DNA of 64,000 nt from Fontibacillus panacisegetis. Lineage in GTDB: Bacteria > Bacillota > Bacilli > Paenibacillales > Paenibacillaceae. The position numbers and the translations under genes were made by a program. The notes under the pieces are model-generated. The model worked only from the letters and a program-made list of their open reading frames with translations, was not told where the DNA came from and searched no databases. This document shows, piece by piece, positions 9,594-19,286 of this stretch. The DNA lies in NCBI RefSeq assembly GCF_900102215.1, contig NZ_FNBG01000002.1, positions 124,001-188,000 on the forward strand. The letters are read 5' to 3'. Numbering within the stretch: position 1 is the first letter of the stretch; each line of letters opens with the position of its first letter.

Positions 9594-9761
9594 TTACAAT
9601 TTGTATTGTCCTTGCTGGCGAGCATCTGCACGTTCGCTGCGCTCAAGTGCCTCCCAATCCTCCTGATCTGCTAGGTCCTCAGAAAACTCCACATCCTCAG
9701 CATGTCCTACCTGATATCGATCTGACTTCAACTGCTTCTTGTTTTTATTATCTTTGCTCAT
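9594..9761 (-). CDS. Small YfhD-like hypothetical protein
   Basis: A 55-residue hydrophilic, highly charged protein missed by longer-ORF searches. It starts at ATG 9761 eight bases after GGAGA and reads MSKDNKNKKQLKSDRY, with an acidic stretch VEFSEDLADQED and an Arg-rich end. The spacing of VEFSEDLAD and EALERSERA resembles the small Bacillales YfhD family, whose function is unknown. A strong terminator follows it. Function is not inferred. Confidence 0.65.
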   Translation of the reverse strand: MSKDNKNKKQLKSDRYQVGHAEDVEFSEDLADQEDWEALERSERADARQQGQYKL

Positions 9762-9784
9762 TCTAATTCTCCTTTAATAAAAAA

Positions 9785-10096
9785 TTATATCTTTCCACCC
9801 GTTTCTTCCACTATACGCAATGCCTGATGATGGATACTCTCGTCAACAACAGCCGTAAGCAATATATCATGTCCCGTGGGTCCCCCTTGACCACCATGAC
9901 TCATACCGCTGGCGGTTGGATCACTGGCAGCCAAAATGCCGATCGAGTTAGAAAAATCAAGTAGGCTGCTATTATCAATGCTGCCACTAAATCGTTCAAT
10001 CGACACATCTATTGCTCGCAACGAATTCAATTTCCTCGCTACACCTTCCGCCTCTTCCGGGGTTTTAAAGTATGCGAGTATATTTTTCTCACCCAT
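9785..10096 (-). CDS. Conserved hypothetical protein
   Basis: A 103-residue soluble protein starting MGEKNILAYFKTPEEAEG with no signal peptide or membrane segment. The FKTPEEAEGVARKL start, in which a short strand is followed by a helix, resembles small ferredoxin-like stress proteins in which side-chain positions are regularly spaced, but I recognise no named family. A Gly-rich SHGGQGGPTG loop separates two halves. It is divergent from the TIM44-like gene, sharing a 160-bp intergenic region. Confidence 0.6.
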   Translation of the reverse strand: MGEKNILAYFKTPEEAEGVARKLNSLRAIDVSIERFSGSIDNSSLLDFSNSIGILAASDPTASGMSHGGQGGPTGHDILLTAVVDESIHHQALRIVEETGGKI

Positions 10097-10172
10097 AATA
10101 GACCTGCCTTTCGCTTGAGTGTACAGTTCTAGGTTGCAATTTTAGATAGCACATTATTCAAATAAAAAAATT

Positions 10173-10200
10173 TGAAACTTTTTTTGATTTGTCCCGTATT
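10173..10200 (+). promoter_or_regulatory. Candidate sigma-W-type ECF promoter
   Basis: TGAAAC (10173-10178), a 16-base spacer and CGTATT (10195-10200) match the B. subtilis sigma-W consensus TGAAAC-N16-CGTA exactly. It lies about 57 bases upstream of the membrane protein gene at 10257. A TATAAT at 10228-10233 has no good partner at -35. The assignment is inference from consensus only. Confidence 0.5.
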
Positions 10201-10256
10201 ACAAACAAGTCACAAAATAAAACGATATATAATCAAACAGGAGGGCTCCAGCTTAG

Positions 10257-10721
10257 ATGAAGATGCTCAAAAAAATGACAATGATTGTGATGGCGTTTAC
10301 ACTGATTTTTGCCTTCACTTCTCCGGATTTGGCAGATGCCAAACGTAGCGGTGGATTCAAATCCGGTACTCGTTCGTATACGACAACGCCGAAAAAGTCG
10401 ACAACGACCGATAGCAATGTTCAAAAATCAACAACGACTTCAAATAATAAATCCTCAGCTACTTCAACAGGATCAAATACAAAACGCGGCTTTTTTAGCG
10501 GTGGCGGCTTCATGAAGGGACTTATGATCGGTGGTCTTGCAGGCATGTTGTTCGGCGGATTGTTTAGTGGTATGGGTGCTTTCGGCAATTTACTCGGCCT
10601 TGCTGTAAACCTGCTCGCAATCTATATTGTTATCGTAGCAGTTATGGCACTGTACCGTCGCTTTAAAAATAAACCCGGTCAGCCGCGGAATGATAATTAT
10701 GGGCGCGGAGGAAGATACTAA
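10257..10721 (+). CDS. TIM44-like small membrane/secreted protein
   Basis: A 154-residue protein with a signal-like segment (residues 8-27), a long Thr/Ser/Asn/Lys-rich linker (about 40-85), a Gly-rich GGGFMKGLMIGGLAGMLFGG stretch and a second membrane segment (about 110-135). The layout matches the N-terminal half of bacterial TIM44-like proteins; the globular C-terminal TIM44 domain is absent. Start ATG 10257 follows GGAGG by about 12 bases. A sigma-W-like promoter precedes it and the DUF2653 gene follows after three bases, so they probably form an operon. Confidence 0.7.
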   Translation: MKMLKKMTMIVMAFTLIFAFTSPDLADAKRSGGFKSGTRSYTTTPKKSTTTDSNVQKSTTTSNNKSSATSTGSNTKRGFFSGGGFMKGLMIGGLAGMLFGGLFSGMGAFGNLLGLAVNLLAIYIVIVAVMALYRRFKNKPGQPRNDNYGRGGRY

Positions 10722-10724
10722 GCT

Positions 10725-11003
10725 ATGGTTCTAAGCATGGATGAAATCATCAATGCTATCTGTCTCCATACAGCCGACCGCACAGGATTCCGTCCTACTG
10801 ATGTTCAAGTTGAGCTTAGCTGGGATGAGGAAACTGGCTACACTGGGGAAGTCTGGGTTAACGGCAGAAGCAGGTATATTGTTGAATCGAACATTTTAGA
10901 AGCTATTATGCAGTATCTTTACAAGGAATATAACATTCGCGCTTTTCGTGACGATATTACACTCGATCTGGAGGATGAGATCATCGCAATCGTCTCAACC
11001 TAA
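10725..11003 (+). CDS. YxcD-like (DUF2653) protein
   Basis: A 92-residue soluble protein with the pattern QVELSWDEETGYTGEVWVNG followed by an acidic C-terminus DITLDLEDEIIAIV, consistent with the small YxcD/DUF2653 family of unknown role. It starts three bases after the TIM44-like gene, and GGAGGAAG in the end of that gene serves as its ribosome site, so the two are likely co-expressed. A terminator follows at 11041. Confidence 0.7.
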   Translation: MVLSMDEIINAICLHTADRTGFRPTDVQVELSWDEETGYTGEVWVNGRSRYIVESNILEAIMQYLYKEYNIRAFRDDITLDLEDEIIAIVST

Positions 11004-11040
11004 ACACATCTAGCGAAAACGATAGTTTTAAACAAATAAA

Positions 11041-11086
11041 CAGGGTATCCCAAAAGTGATGTGCACTAACGGGATACCCTGTTTTT
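11041..11086 (+). terminator. Strong bidirectional terminator
   Basis: Perfect 11-bp stem CAGGGTATCCC / GGGATACCCTG (11041-11051, 11071-11081) followed by five T, after the DUF2653 gene and before the convergent gene at 11094. Confidence 0.85.
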
Positions 11087-11093
11087 ATCATTA

Positions 11094-11570
11094 TCATTCT
11101 TTATACTTAATTCCTCCACCGCTGAATACAGTAGTATTGTCAGAATTATTATTAAGGTCACTGAACCTGTTCGTTTGAGCATCGAGACTAATTGCATTTA
11201 ATTTACCAACTAGCATAGCTACACCAATCAAGAAAGGTAGTAGCAGAAGGAGTGAAAATTCTTCTATATTAAAAATTTTAAAAACAATAAACACAAGCAA
11301 TGGATATCCAAGCAATAGGGAAGCTAAGACAATAAAATATTTTGAAGCAAACAACGATTCGTTGCTTTTCTTTATTAATTTGTTAATCTTCTTTTTACCG
11401 CCTAGTTTATCAAGGGTTATGGCAATAGCGTCTGAATATGATATTCCTTGTTTTGAGAGCTGCTTAATCGAAGACTGGAAATGATTCTCCAAATTCTTTT
11501 TGAGTCTAAGTGTTTTGCTATTTATATTTTCTGGAAAAAACTCCTGTAGTAATCTCTCGAGTTCATTCAT
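11094..11570 (-). CDS. Permease-prefix-domain-like membrane protein
   Basis: A 158-residue protein with an N-terminal amphipathic region (YSDAIAITLDKLGG) like the small regulatory prefix domain found before some bacterial ABC permeases, then two membrane segments (about 85-105 and 108-130) and a short hydrophilic tail. The start was set to ATG 11570 because GGAGGG lies seven bases upstream; the five-residue longer form lacks this. It is AT-rich compared with its neighbours and has no PadR or permease partner beside it, so the role is unknown. Confidence 0.55.
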   Translation of the reverse strand: MNELERLLQEFFPENINSKTLRLKKNLENHFQSSIKQLSKQGISYSDAIAITLDKLGGKKKINKLIKKSNESLFASKYFIVLASLLLGYPLLVFIVFKIFNIEEFSLLLLLPFLIGVAMLVGKLNAISLDAQTNRFSDLNNNSDNTTVFSGGGIKYKE

Positions 11571-11672
11571 TATGATGCCCTCCATTTCTTACAGATCAAA
11601 GTATCGGTCCGTTATGTTAAACGTTTTACCTAATTATAAACTACAGTTCCTTCATTTGGAAGTTGATCAAAC

Positions 11673-11704
11673 AAAAAAACAGGCCGTTATATACGCCCTG
11701 TTTT
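11673..11704 (-). terminator. Terminator after dnaJ
   Basis: Minus-strand stem AAACAGG / CCTGTTT with paired CG inside, followed by seven T, 33 bases beyond the dnaJ stop. It closes the hrcA-grpE-dnaK-dnaJ operon. Confidence 0.85.
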
Positions 11705-11736
11705 CTCCTCATGCCTTTAATCTATTTAATGACTTA

Positions 11737-12858
11737 TCAGTCCCCGCGAAATGCCCGCTTCATTCGATCAAAGAAGGATTGCTCATTCTCATGAGTCTGT
11801 TCACCATCAAGTGCAGCAAATTGCCGCAGCAAATCCTTCTGTTCGTCACTAAGCTTACTTGGAGTTACAACTACTACTTTGATATGTTGATCCCCTTGAC
11901 CAATACCGCGAAGTTTAGGCACCCCTTTGCCCTTCAGACGGAAATAGGTTCCTGTCTGTGTGCCGGCTGGTATTTTCAGCTTCACTTTTTCTGTGAGCGT
12001 AGGAATCTCAATTTCATCACCAAGAGCTACTTGTGCAAATGTGAGCGGTATTTCACAGTAAATATCGTCACCTTCACGTTCAAAGAAATCATGCGGCTTC
12101 ACACGAATCACAATGTATAAATCACCGGATGGTCCTCCGCGTAATCCACCTTCACCTTCACCAGTCATGCGCAGTTGTGCACCATCATCAACACCTGCAG
12201 GAATTTTCACATGAATTTTACGCTGCTTCTTTACTTTACCGCTACCGCTACAAGTTGAACATTTTTCCTTGATAATTTGTCCTTTACCACCGCATTGACT
12301 ACATGCACGGCGGTTCACCATACGACCGAACGGCGTATTCTGAACAACTTCCTGCTGACCTGAACCATGGCACACGGAACAAGTTTCAGGCTTGGTTCCT
12401 GGCTTAGCACCTGATCCAAAGCAGGTATCGCAGTTTTCTGTTCTTGGAATTGTAATATCAGCCTCTTTACCAAAAACGGCTTCCTTGAATTCTACGGTCA
12501 TTGTGTATTGTAAATCGTTCCCTCGTTGCGGTGCATTCGGGTCGCGACGTCCGCCGCCACCGCCGAAAAACATATCAAAAATGTCACCAAACCCGCCGAA
12601 ATCACCGCCAGAAAATCCGCCGCCCATTCCTTGGTTCGGATCCACATGTCCATACTGATCATAACGGGCTCTCTGGCCCGAATCACTTAGAACATCGTAT
12701 GCTTCCTTGACTTCCTTGAACTTAGCTTCCGCATCATCTGCTTTATTGACATCAGGGTGATATTGACGAGCCAGCTTGCGGTATGCCTTTTTGATTTCAT
12801 CATCGGAAGCGTTCTTACCGAGGCCTAGCACCTCATAATAATCTCGTTTCTCAGCCAT
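11737..12858 (-). CDS. dnaJ: Molecular chaperone DnaJ
   Basis: Hsp40 co-chaperone that stimulates DnaK ATPase and delivers clients. It has an N-terminal J domain with HPD at about residues 33-35 (YHPDVNK), a Gly/Phe-rich linker ([20 protein letters not shown]), and a zinc domain with four CxxCxGxG units ([32 protein letters not shown]), then the client-binding domains. Length 373 is normal. It is last in the heat-shock operon, after a weak terminator that follows dnaK. Confidence 0.97.
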   Translation of the reverse strand: MAEKRDYYEVLGLGKNASDDEIKKAYRKLARQYHPDVNKADDAEAKFKEVKEAYDVLSDSGQRARYDQYGHVDPNQGMGGGFSGGDFGGFGDIFDMFFGGGGGRRDPNAPQRGNDLQYTMTVEFKEAVFGKEADITIPRTENCDTCFGSGAKPGTKPETCSVCHGSGQQEVVQNTPFGRMVNRRACSQCGGKGQIIKEKCSTCSGSGKVKKQRKIHVKIPAGVDDGAQLRMTGEGEGGLRGGPSGDLYIVIRVKPHDFFEREGDDIYCEIPLTFAQVALGDEIEIPTLTEKVKLKIPAGTQTGTYFRLKGKGVPKLRGIGQGDQHIKVVVVTPSKLSDEQKDLLRQFAALDGEQTHENEQSFFDRMKRAFRGD

Positions 12859-12919
12859 TCTCCCACCTCCGTAATCGATTATAGCATGCCGCTAAGGTGT
12901 TATTTCCTTATTATTCGGC

Positions 12920-12965
12920 AAAAGGAAAGTCAAAGGGCGGAAATAGCCCGCACTTTGACCTTCCC
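12920..12965 (-). terminator. Attenuating hairpin between dnaK and dnaJ
   Basis: Long minus-strand stem of GGAAGGTCAAAG with CTTTGACTTTCC, with a GCGGGC/CCGCC inner stem, and a T/C-rich tail TTTCCTTTT. It should lower dnaJ output relative to dnaK while allowing readthrough. Confidence 0.6.
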
Positions 12966-13010
12966 CGTTAATCAAATCTATTCACCTTATCCTAATCTGA
13001 AATCAGGTGA

Positions 13011-14873
<1,863 letters not shown>

Positions 14874-14919
14874 TCAAAAATTAAGTATGTTTGAATTGCT
14901 TTCAAAATTAGAAGCCGAA

Positions 14920-15096
14920 TATGCTTCTTTGAAAATACTACGTGATCAAAAGTCAGCTTTTCAGCACCGAGAAGTTTGGATGAAGCAGAGACTGAGGAGC
15001 AGAGCGTAGTGATAGCTACGTGAGCACCGGAAGTCGCTGCTGAATTCAAAATTCGATGTCGATTATGCTTCTTTGAAAATACTACGTGATCAAAAG
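14920..15096. repeat. Intergenic repeat with covarying hairpin (copy D), inside the heat-shock operon
   Basis: Reverse-complement relative of copy C at 4925-5095. The core 14943-15061 matches with many shared blocks (CGACATCGAAT, TTCCGGTGCTCACGTA). The hairpin CGTAG (15005-15009) / CTACG (15016-15020) corresponds to CGTAC / GTACG of copy C. A 33-bp direct repeat beginning TATGCTTCTTTGAAAATAC flanks the core at 14920-14952 and 15064-15096. It occupies the grpE-dnaK gap and so would be transcribed in the heat-shock mRNA. Confidence 0.7.
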
Positions 15097-15105
15097 CTGA
15101 CTAGC

Positions 15106-15720
15106 TTAGCCGCTAACTTTGACCATTGCTGGGCGTAACACTTTATCCTTAAGCAGATAGCCCTTTTGAAGCTCCTCTACAATGATTCCTTCTTCATGGT
15201 CTTCAGATTCAACCTGCATTATAGCTTGATGGTATTCAGGATTAAATGGTTGTCCCACTGTTTCCATCGCAGTCAAACCCTCAGCTTGCAAAATTCCTTC
15301 AAATTGACGCAGTATCATTTCTACGCCCTTCGCATATGATGCCGCTTCAGTGGTATCGCTGGTAGTACTAAGAGCTCTCTCGAAATTATCAACTACTGGC
15401 AGCAATTCGGTAATAAGTTTGGCAGATGCATACTTTCCGAGTTCTTCCTTTTCTTTCTGTGTACGACGGCGGAAATTATCAAAATCAGCTTGTGTACGAA
15501 GTAAACGTTGTTTATGTTCCTCCACTTCCGCAAGAAGCTTCCCGGTCTCAGATGATGCATCTTCCGATACAACAACATCCTCATTAACTTGCCCTGTTTC
15601 CCCGGCTGAAAATGAAGCCTCCTCCTGCTGACTTTGATCTTGATTCACGTTATCGTTCAATGTGGATTCTTCCTCTTGATTCGTATTCATATAATCTTCT
15701 TGAACAGACTGTTTCTTCAA
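15106..15720 (-). CDS. grpE: Nucleotide exchange factor GrpE
   Basis: Releases ADP from DnaK; 204 residues. A Glu/Gln/Asp-rich disordered N-terminus (about 1-60) precedes the long coiled-coil helix and the C-terminal beta domain with NPEYHQAIMQVES. Start is TTG 15720, six bases after AAGGAGGTG; the ATG ten codons later lacks such a site. It follows hrcA by 45 bases. Confidence 0.95.
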   Translation of the reverse strand: MKKQSVQEDYMNTNQEEESTLNDNVNQDQSQQEEASFSAGETGQVNEDVVVSEDASSETGKLLAEVEEHKQRLLRTQADFDNFRRRTQKEKEELGKYASAKLITELLPVVDNFERALSTTSDTTEAASYAKGVEMILRQFEGILQAEGLTAMETVGQPFNPEYHQAIMQVESEDHEEGIIVEELQKGYLLKDKVLRPAMVKVSG

Positions 15721-15765
15721 GATGTCACCTCCTTAACATGTTTACCATTCAAATGTTGGATTAAA

Positions 15766-16803
15766 TCATTCATGCAATCTGGATAAAAAATTGGTCATAT
15801 TTTTAGATAATATATCCAAAATCCGGATGACCCGGGCATATTCCATTCTAGTTGGTCCTAATATGCCGATTGTTCCTACAGCTTCGCCTTCAATTGCATA
15901 GGTCGCTGTAATAAGGCTGCAGTTCGCAAATGCCTCATGATCATTTTCGGTACCGATACGCACTTGTATGCCCAAGTTAGCAGAAGCCGAGGTCATCATT
16001 TTCATCAATGTCGGTGTCTCTTCCAAAAGGTCCAAAATACTCTTCACCTTATCGACATCGCGAAATTCTGGCTGTGTCAGCATATTTGTCGCTCCACTAA
16101 GAAACAACCGCTGTGCATCTTGCCCACCACCATCAAGCACATCATCAAGCACTTGAATCAGCTCTTCAAAATGATTAATGTGACGCTGCATTTCCTGTCC
16201 GATCTCACTATACAGTGCAGATTTCAGCTTATAAATCGGTACTCCTGCCAGCTTCCGATTAAGCAAATTAACTACTTTCTCCAAATCTGCTACAGAGACG
16301 CCCGCCGGAATGGCCACCGTCTTGTTCTCAACCTGTCCTGTGTTAGTAACGACAATGGCAACCGCCGTAGTATCATTCAACGGGAGCAGTTGAAAATGAC
16401 GCAGAGATGTATGAAAAACTTCCGGCCCAAGTAGGATGGAAGTGTAGTTTGTCATATGGGACAAAATCGTTCCGGCATGCTGCACAACCTGTTCGATTGC
16501 ATTTAATTTTTCAGCAAAAAAAGTTTTCAGTGTAGAAAGCTCTTCTGAAGGAAGTAGATTTAATGGAGACAAGTGATCCACATAGTATCGGTATCCTTTA
16601 TGGGAAGGTATACGTCCCGCCGAAGTATGCGGCTGTTCCAAAAATCCCAGCTCTTCAAGATCTGCCATCTCATTGCGAATCGTTGCCGGGCTGTACCCGA
16701 CATCTCCACGCTTGGAGATACTTCGGGACCCCACCGGCTCCGCCGAACGAATATAGTCATCTACAATAGCTGTCAAAATCATTCTCTGGCGCTCCGTCAA
16801 CAA
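15766..16803 (-). CDS. hrcA: Heat-inducible transcription repressor HrcA
   Basis: Repressor that binds the CIRCE operator and controls class I heat-shock genes. An N-terminal winged helix (LTERQRMILTAIVDDYIRSA) is followed by the GAF-like domain and C-terminal GTIGILGPTRMEYARVI. The start was set to TTG 16803, eight bases after AGGAGG; it gives MLTERQ, matching the usual HrcA beginning. The longer GTG start (16842) would sit inside the CIRCE site. It heads the hrcA-grpE-dnaK-dnaJ operon and should repress itself. Confidence 0.93.
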   Translation of the reverse strand: MLTERQRMILTAIVDDYIRSAEPVGSRSISKRGDVGYSPATIRNEMADLEELGFLEQPHTSAGRIPSHKGYRYYVDHLSPLNLLPSEELSTLKTFFAEKLNAIEQVVQHAGTILSHMTNYTSILLGPEVFHTSLRHFQLLPLNDTTAVAIVVTNTGQVENKTVAIPAGVSVADLEKVVNLLNRKLAGVPIYKLKSALYSEIGQEMQRHINHFEELIQVLDDVLDGGGQDAQRLFLSGATNMLTQPEFRDVDKVKSILDLLEETPTLMKMMTSASANLGIQVRIGTENDHEAFANCSLITATYAIEGEAVGTIGILGPTRMEYARVIRILDILSKNMTNFLSRLHE

Positions 16804-16835
16804 TGGAAATCCCTCCTGATCACTGTTTTTTGTCG

Positions 16836-16862
16836 TTAGCACTCTAACTCGATGAGTGCTAA
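16836..16862 (-). promoter_or_regulatory. CIRCE operator (HrcA binding site)
   Basis: Perfect TTAGCACTC-N9-GAGTGCTAA, the standard CIRCE element, 33 bases upstream of the hrcA start. TATTAT lies just upstream on the minus strand and would be the -10 box, with TTGTCA or TTGACA as a poorly spaced -35. Confidence 0.97.
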
Positions 16863-16904
16863 ACTATAATACAAAAATACCAAACCAACCTGACAATTGT
16901 CAAG

Positions 16905-17372
16905 TCAGTCCAGTATCTTAAGTACAGCTATTTCATCACAGCAGTGTTGTTTCGAGCAATTTACGCAATCTGTCCATACTTTTTCAGGGAAAATCTCTTT
17001 TTCAACAACTGCAAAGCCATTTTTCAGAAAAAAAGAGACTTCGTAAGTTAAAGCCATTATTTTAGGAATCGAGAGGCGTCTTGCTTCCTTAACGAGTTGT
17101 TCCACCAGCATTGAGCCTAATCCTCGCCCTTTAAATCCTTCAGCTATGCCAAGTGACCGGACTTCAACCAACTCTTCACCTAATCTGCAGAGTGATCCGC
17201 AGCCTACAACGACTCCGTCCACTTCAGCCACTACGAAATCGCCAATTTGCCGTTGCAGCACAGCGCGGGAGCGTGGAAGCATAATCCCTTGACGGGCATA
17301 ATTCTCTATCATTAAATACAATGGCTCAACATCTTCAAGCTGCGCTTGTCTGCATACCGCTACGGCCGGCAT
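16905..17372 (-). CDS. GNAT N-acetyltransferase
   Basis: A 155-residue Gcn5-type acetyltransferase. The acetyl-CoA loop FKGRGLGSMLV (Q/RxxGxG/A form) lies near residue 80, and the second strand RSLGIAEG precedes it. The C-terminus holds WTDCVNCSKQHCCDE, a cysteine cluster seen in the ArgA-like N-acetyltransferase subgroup; the substrate cannot be fixed. Start ATG 17372 follows GGAGG closely. It sits between hemW and the hrcA promoter on the same strand. Confidence 0.8.
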   Translation of the reverse strand: MPAVAVCRQAQLEDVEPLYLMIENYARQGIMLPRSRAVLQRQIGDFVVAEVDGVVVGCGSLCRLGEELVEVRSLGIAEGFKGRGLGSMLVEQLVKEARRLSIPKIMALTYEVSFFLKNGFAVVEKEIFPEKVWTDCVNCSKQHCCDEIAVLKILD

Positions 17373-17470
17373 TCTCTCTCCTCCTTAAACAAAACCGAAA
17401 CTAATACGAATAAATATACATTAATACGTATAAAAGTTCAAGAGAGAATGTGATATAAATCATTACTTGA

Positions 17471-18694
17471 TTATGGCTTCGATGTGAGCTCTCCGATAAA
17501 TTCTCCGAATACATCGTTTCCGAACAATATTCCTTTATCGCTCAGTCGATAACCTCCGCCGTCAGCGTGTCTTTCCAGCAAACCACTGTTCACCATTTTA
17601 CTCAACGGTCTTTTGAAAATAATTTCCAAATCAGCCCCGAACTGTGTGGTAAAGTCCTGGTCACGAATTCCATCCAGCATGCGCAGACCCACCATCACAA
17701 AGTCCTCCATAGCTTCAGCTTGGCCCACTGTGTACTGTTCAAGTCGAGGAAGTTTCTCTTTAGCAACTTCTACATAAGGATTAACTCCCTTAATATTCAT
17801 ATGGCGCTGATGTCCAACATAACCGTGTGCGCCCGCACCCAATCCATAATAATCCTCATTACGCCAATACGTTATATTATGAAGGCTTTCAAATCCCGGC
17901 TTCGCAAAATTACTGATTTCATACTGCTTGTATCCTGATTTCTTCATCCGTTCCATCAATAGAAGATACATCTTCAATTCGTCCTCTTCATTTGGCAGTG
18001 GAAGCTGATTTCGTTGAAACAGCGTATGAAAAAGAGTATTCTCCTCAACCTTCAAGCTATAGATAGAGTAATGTGGGAGTCCCAGTTCAAGAGCCCGCGT
18101 AACACTCTGATCCAGCATCTCAACCGTCTGGTTAGGCAAACCAAACATTAAGTCGATTGACAGGTTATGCAGACCCGCTTTATGAGCATTGTCCAAACTA
18201 CGATACACATCATCTGTATTATGGATTCGTCCGATACCAGAGAGCAGTTCATTTTGGAATGCCTGAACACCGAAGCTAACCCGATTCACTCCTCCAGCTT
18301 TCATAACGGATAGCTTTTCAAGATCGGTTGTACCCGGATTCGCCTCCATTGTGAACTCGATATTGGAATCCCAGTTTGGGAAATGTCTGCGAATGGAACC
18401 CAGAAAATACTCCATCTCTTGTGGATTTAATACCGTTGGTGTTCCTCCACCTACAAATATCGTTTTAATGACTCCGGGCGGAGTAGCTTGAACGGTTAGC
18501 TCCATCTCATGATCCAACGCACGAAGGTAGTCCATCACGGGCTGGTCCTTGAGCACATAGGAATTGAAATCACAATAGAAGCATTTATTCGTACAAAAAG
18601 GAATGTGTATATAGATAGCTTGTGGTGGATTCTGTATTTGGGTTGATGTTAAATCTGGCATTCCCAGATGTGAATTATTCAATTTGCTGTTCAT
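17471..18694 (-). CDS. hemW: Radical-SAM heme chaperone HemW
   Basis: HemN-like protein, 407 residues, now regarded as a heme-transfer chaperone rather than coproporphyrinogen dehydrogenase. The radical-SAM cluster CTNKCFYCDF (CxxxCxxC) lies near residue 34. It has the GGGTP motif (FVGGGTPTVLN) and the short C-terminal HemN domain. The first 23 residues before IYIHIPFC are a lineage-specific extension. Start ATG 18694 follows GGAGG. In Bacillales it normally follows lepA directly; here a repeat with an insertion sequence separates them. Confidence 0.92.
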   Translation of the reverse strand: MNSKLNNSHLGMPDLTSTQIQNPPQAIYIHIPFCTNKCFYCDFNSYVLKDQPVMDYLRALDHEMELTVQATPPGVIKTIFVGGGTPTVLNPQEMEYFLGSIRRHFPNWDSNIEFTMEANPGTTDLEKLSVMKAGGVNRVSFGVQAFQNELLSGIGRIHNTDDVYRSLDNAHKAGLHNLSIDLMFGLPNQTVEMLDQSVTRALELGLPHYSIYSLKVEENTLFHTLFQRNQLPLPNEEDELKMYLLLMERMKKSGYKQYEISNFAKPGFESLHNITYWRNEDYYGLGAGAHGYVGHQRHMNIKGVNPYVEVAKEKLPRLEQYTVGQAEAMEDFVMVGLRMLDGIRDQDFTTQFGADLEIIFKRPLSKMVNSGLLERHADGGGYRLSDKGILFGNDVFGEFIGELTSKP

Positions 18695-19220
18695 GGCAAT
18701 GCCTCCTTAATTGTTAGTTGCATTTCTTACATTTAAATTGCAAGATTTAACTCTTCAAACTGGATTAATTGCATATTGTGCACTTATTTCACTGAAAGAG
18801 AGGGGTATCTGAATCTATATTCGAAATTATGTGTACTTTATACACTAACCTTACATTCAATTTGACATCAAAGAGCTTGAATATTTAAAAGGGGCTTTCC
18901 CAAAAGTAGGGTTGCTGTTAAAACTAGAATTAGCGGTGCTAGGAAGATGATCCCTGCACCGCTTGATCCTACCACACATTCTATGGCCGTATCTCAAGTG
19001 TAATAGTGTCATGATGCGGAATTCCTGAAATTCCTGCAAATGTGCAGTTTTTGGTCATGTAAATCCTCTAAATGACCTAAATTGCTGCAAATGTACAGGC
19101 TTTCTCTAAGGATTCTCTTCGAACTAGCACTAGCGTTGCATTAACTTTTCAAGAAATGTTTTAAATCACTAATTTACTAATTCTTCAAATTATAGGCTGG
19201 TTTACATGTGCAAAAATAAA

Positions 19221-19285
19221 GAAATCTCCTATTGTTGAGTTATCCAAAAACGTTATCCATCAACGTCTCAACAAAAGGAGATTTC
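19221..19285 (+). promoter_or_regulatory. Stem-loop hiding the transposase ribosome site
   Basis: GAAATCTCCT (19221-19230) pairs perfectly with AGGAGATTTC (19276-19285), and GTTGAG (19234-19239) with CTCAAC (19267-19272). The right arm contains the AGGAG ribosome site one base before the ATG at 19287 region. Transcripts entering from outside would fold this and block translation, as known for IS10 and other IS4-family elements. Confidence 0.75.
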
Positions 19286-19286
19286 C

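Noticed and set aside
19232..19262. Short direct repeats GTTATCCA-like in the IS leader
   Set aside because: They lie in the loop of the ribosome-site stem and need no separate explanation.
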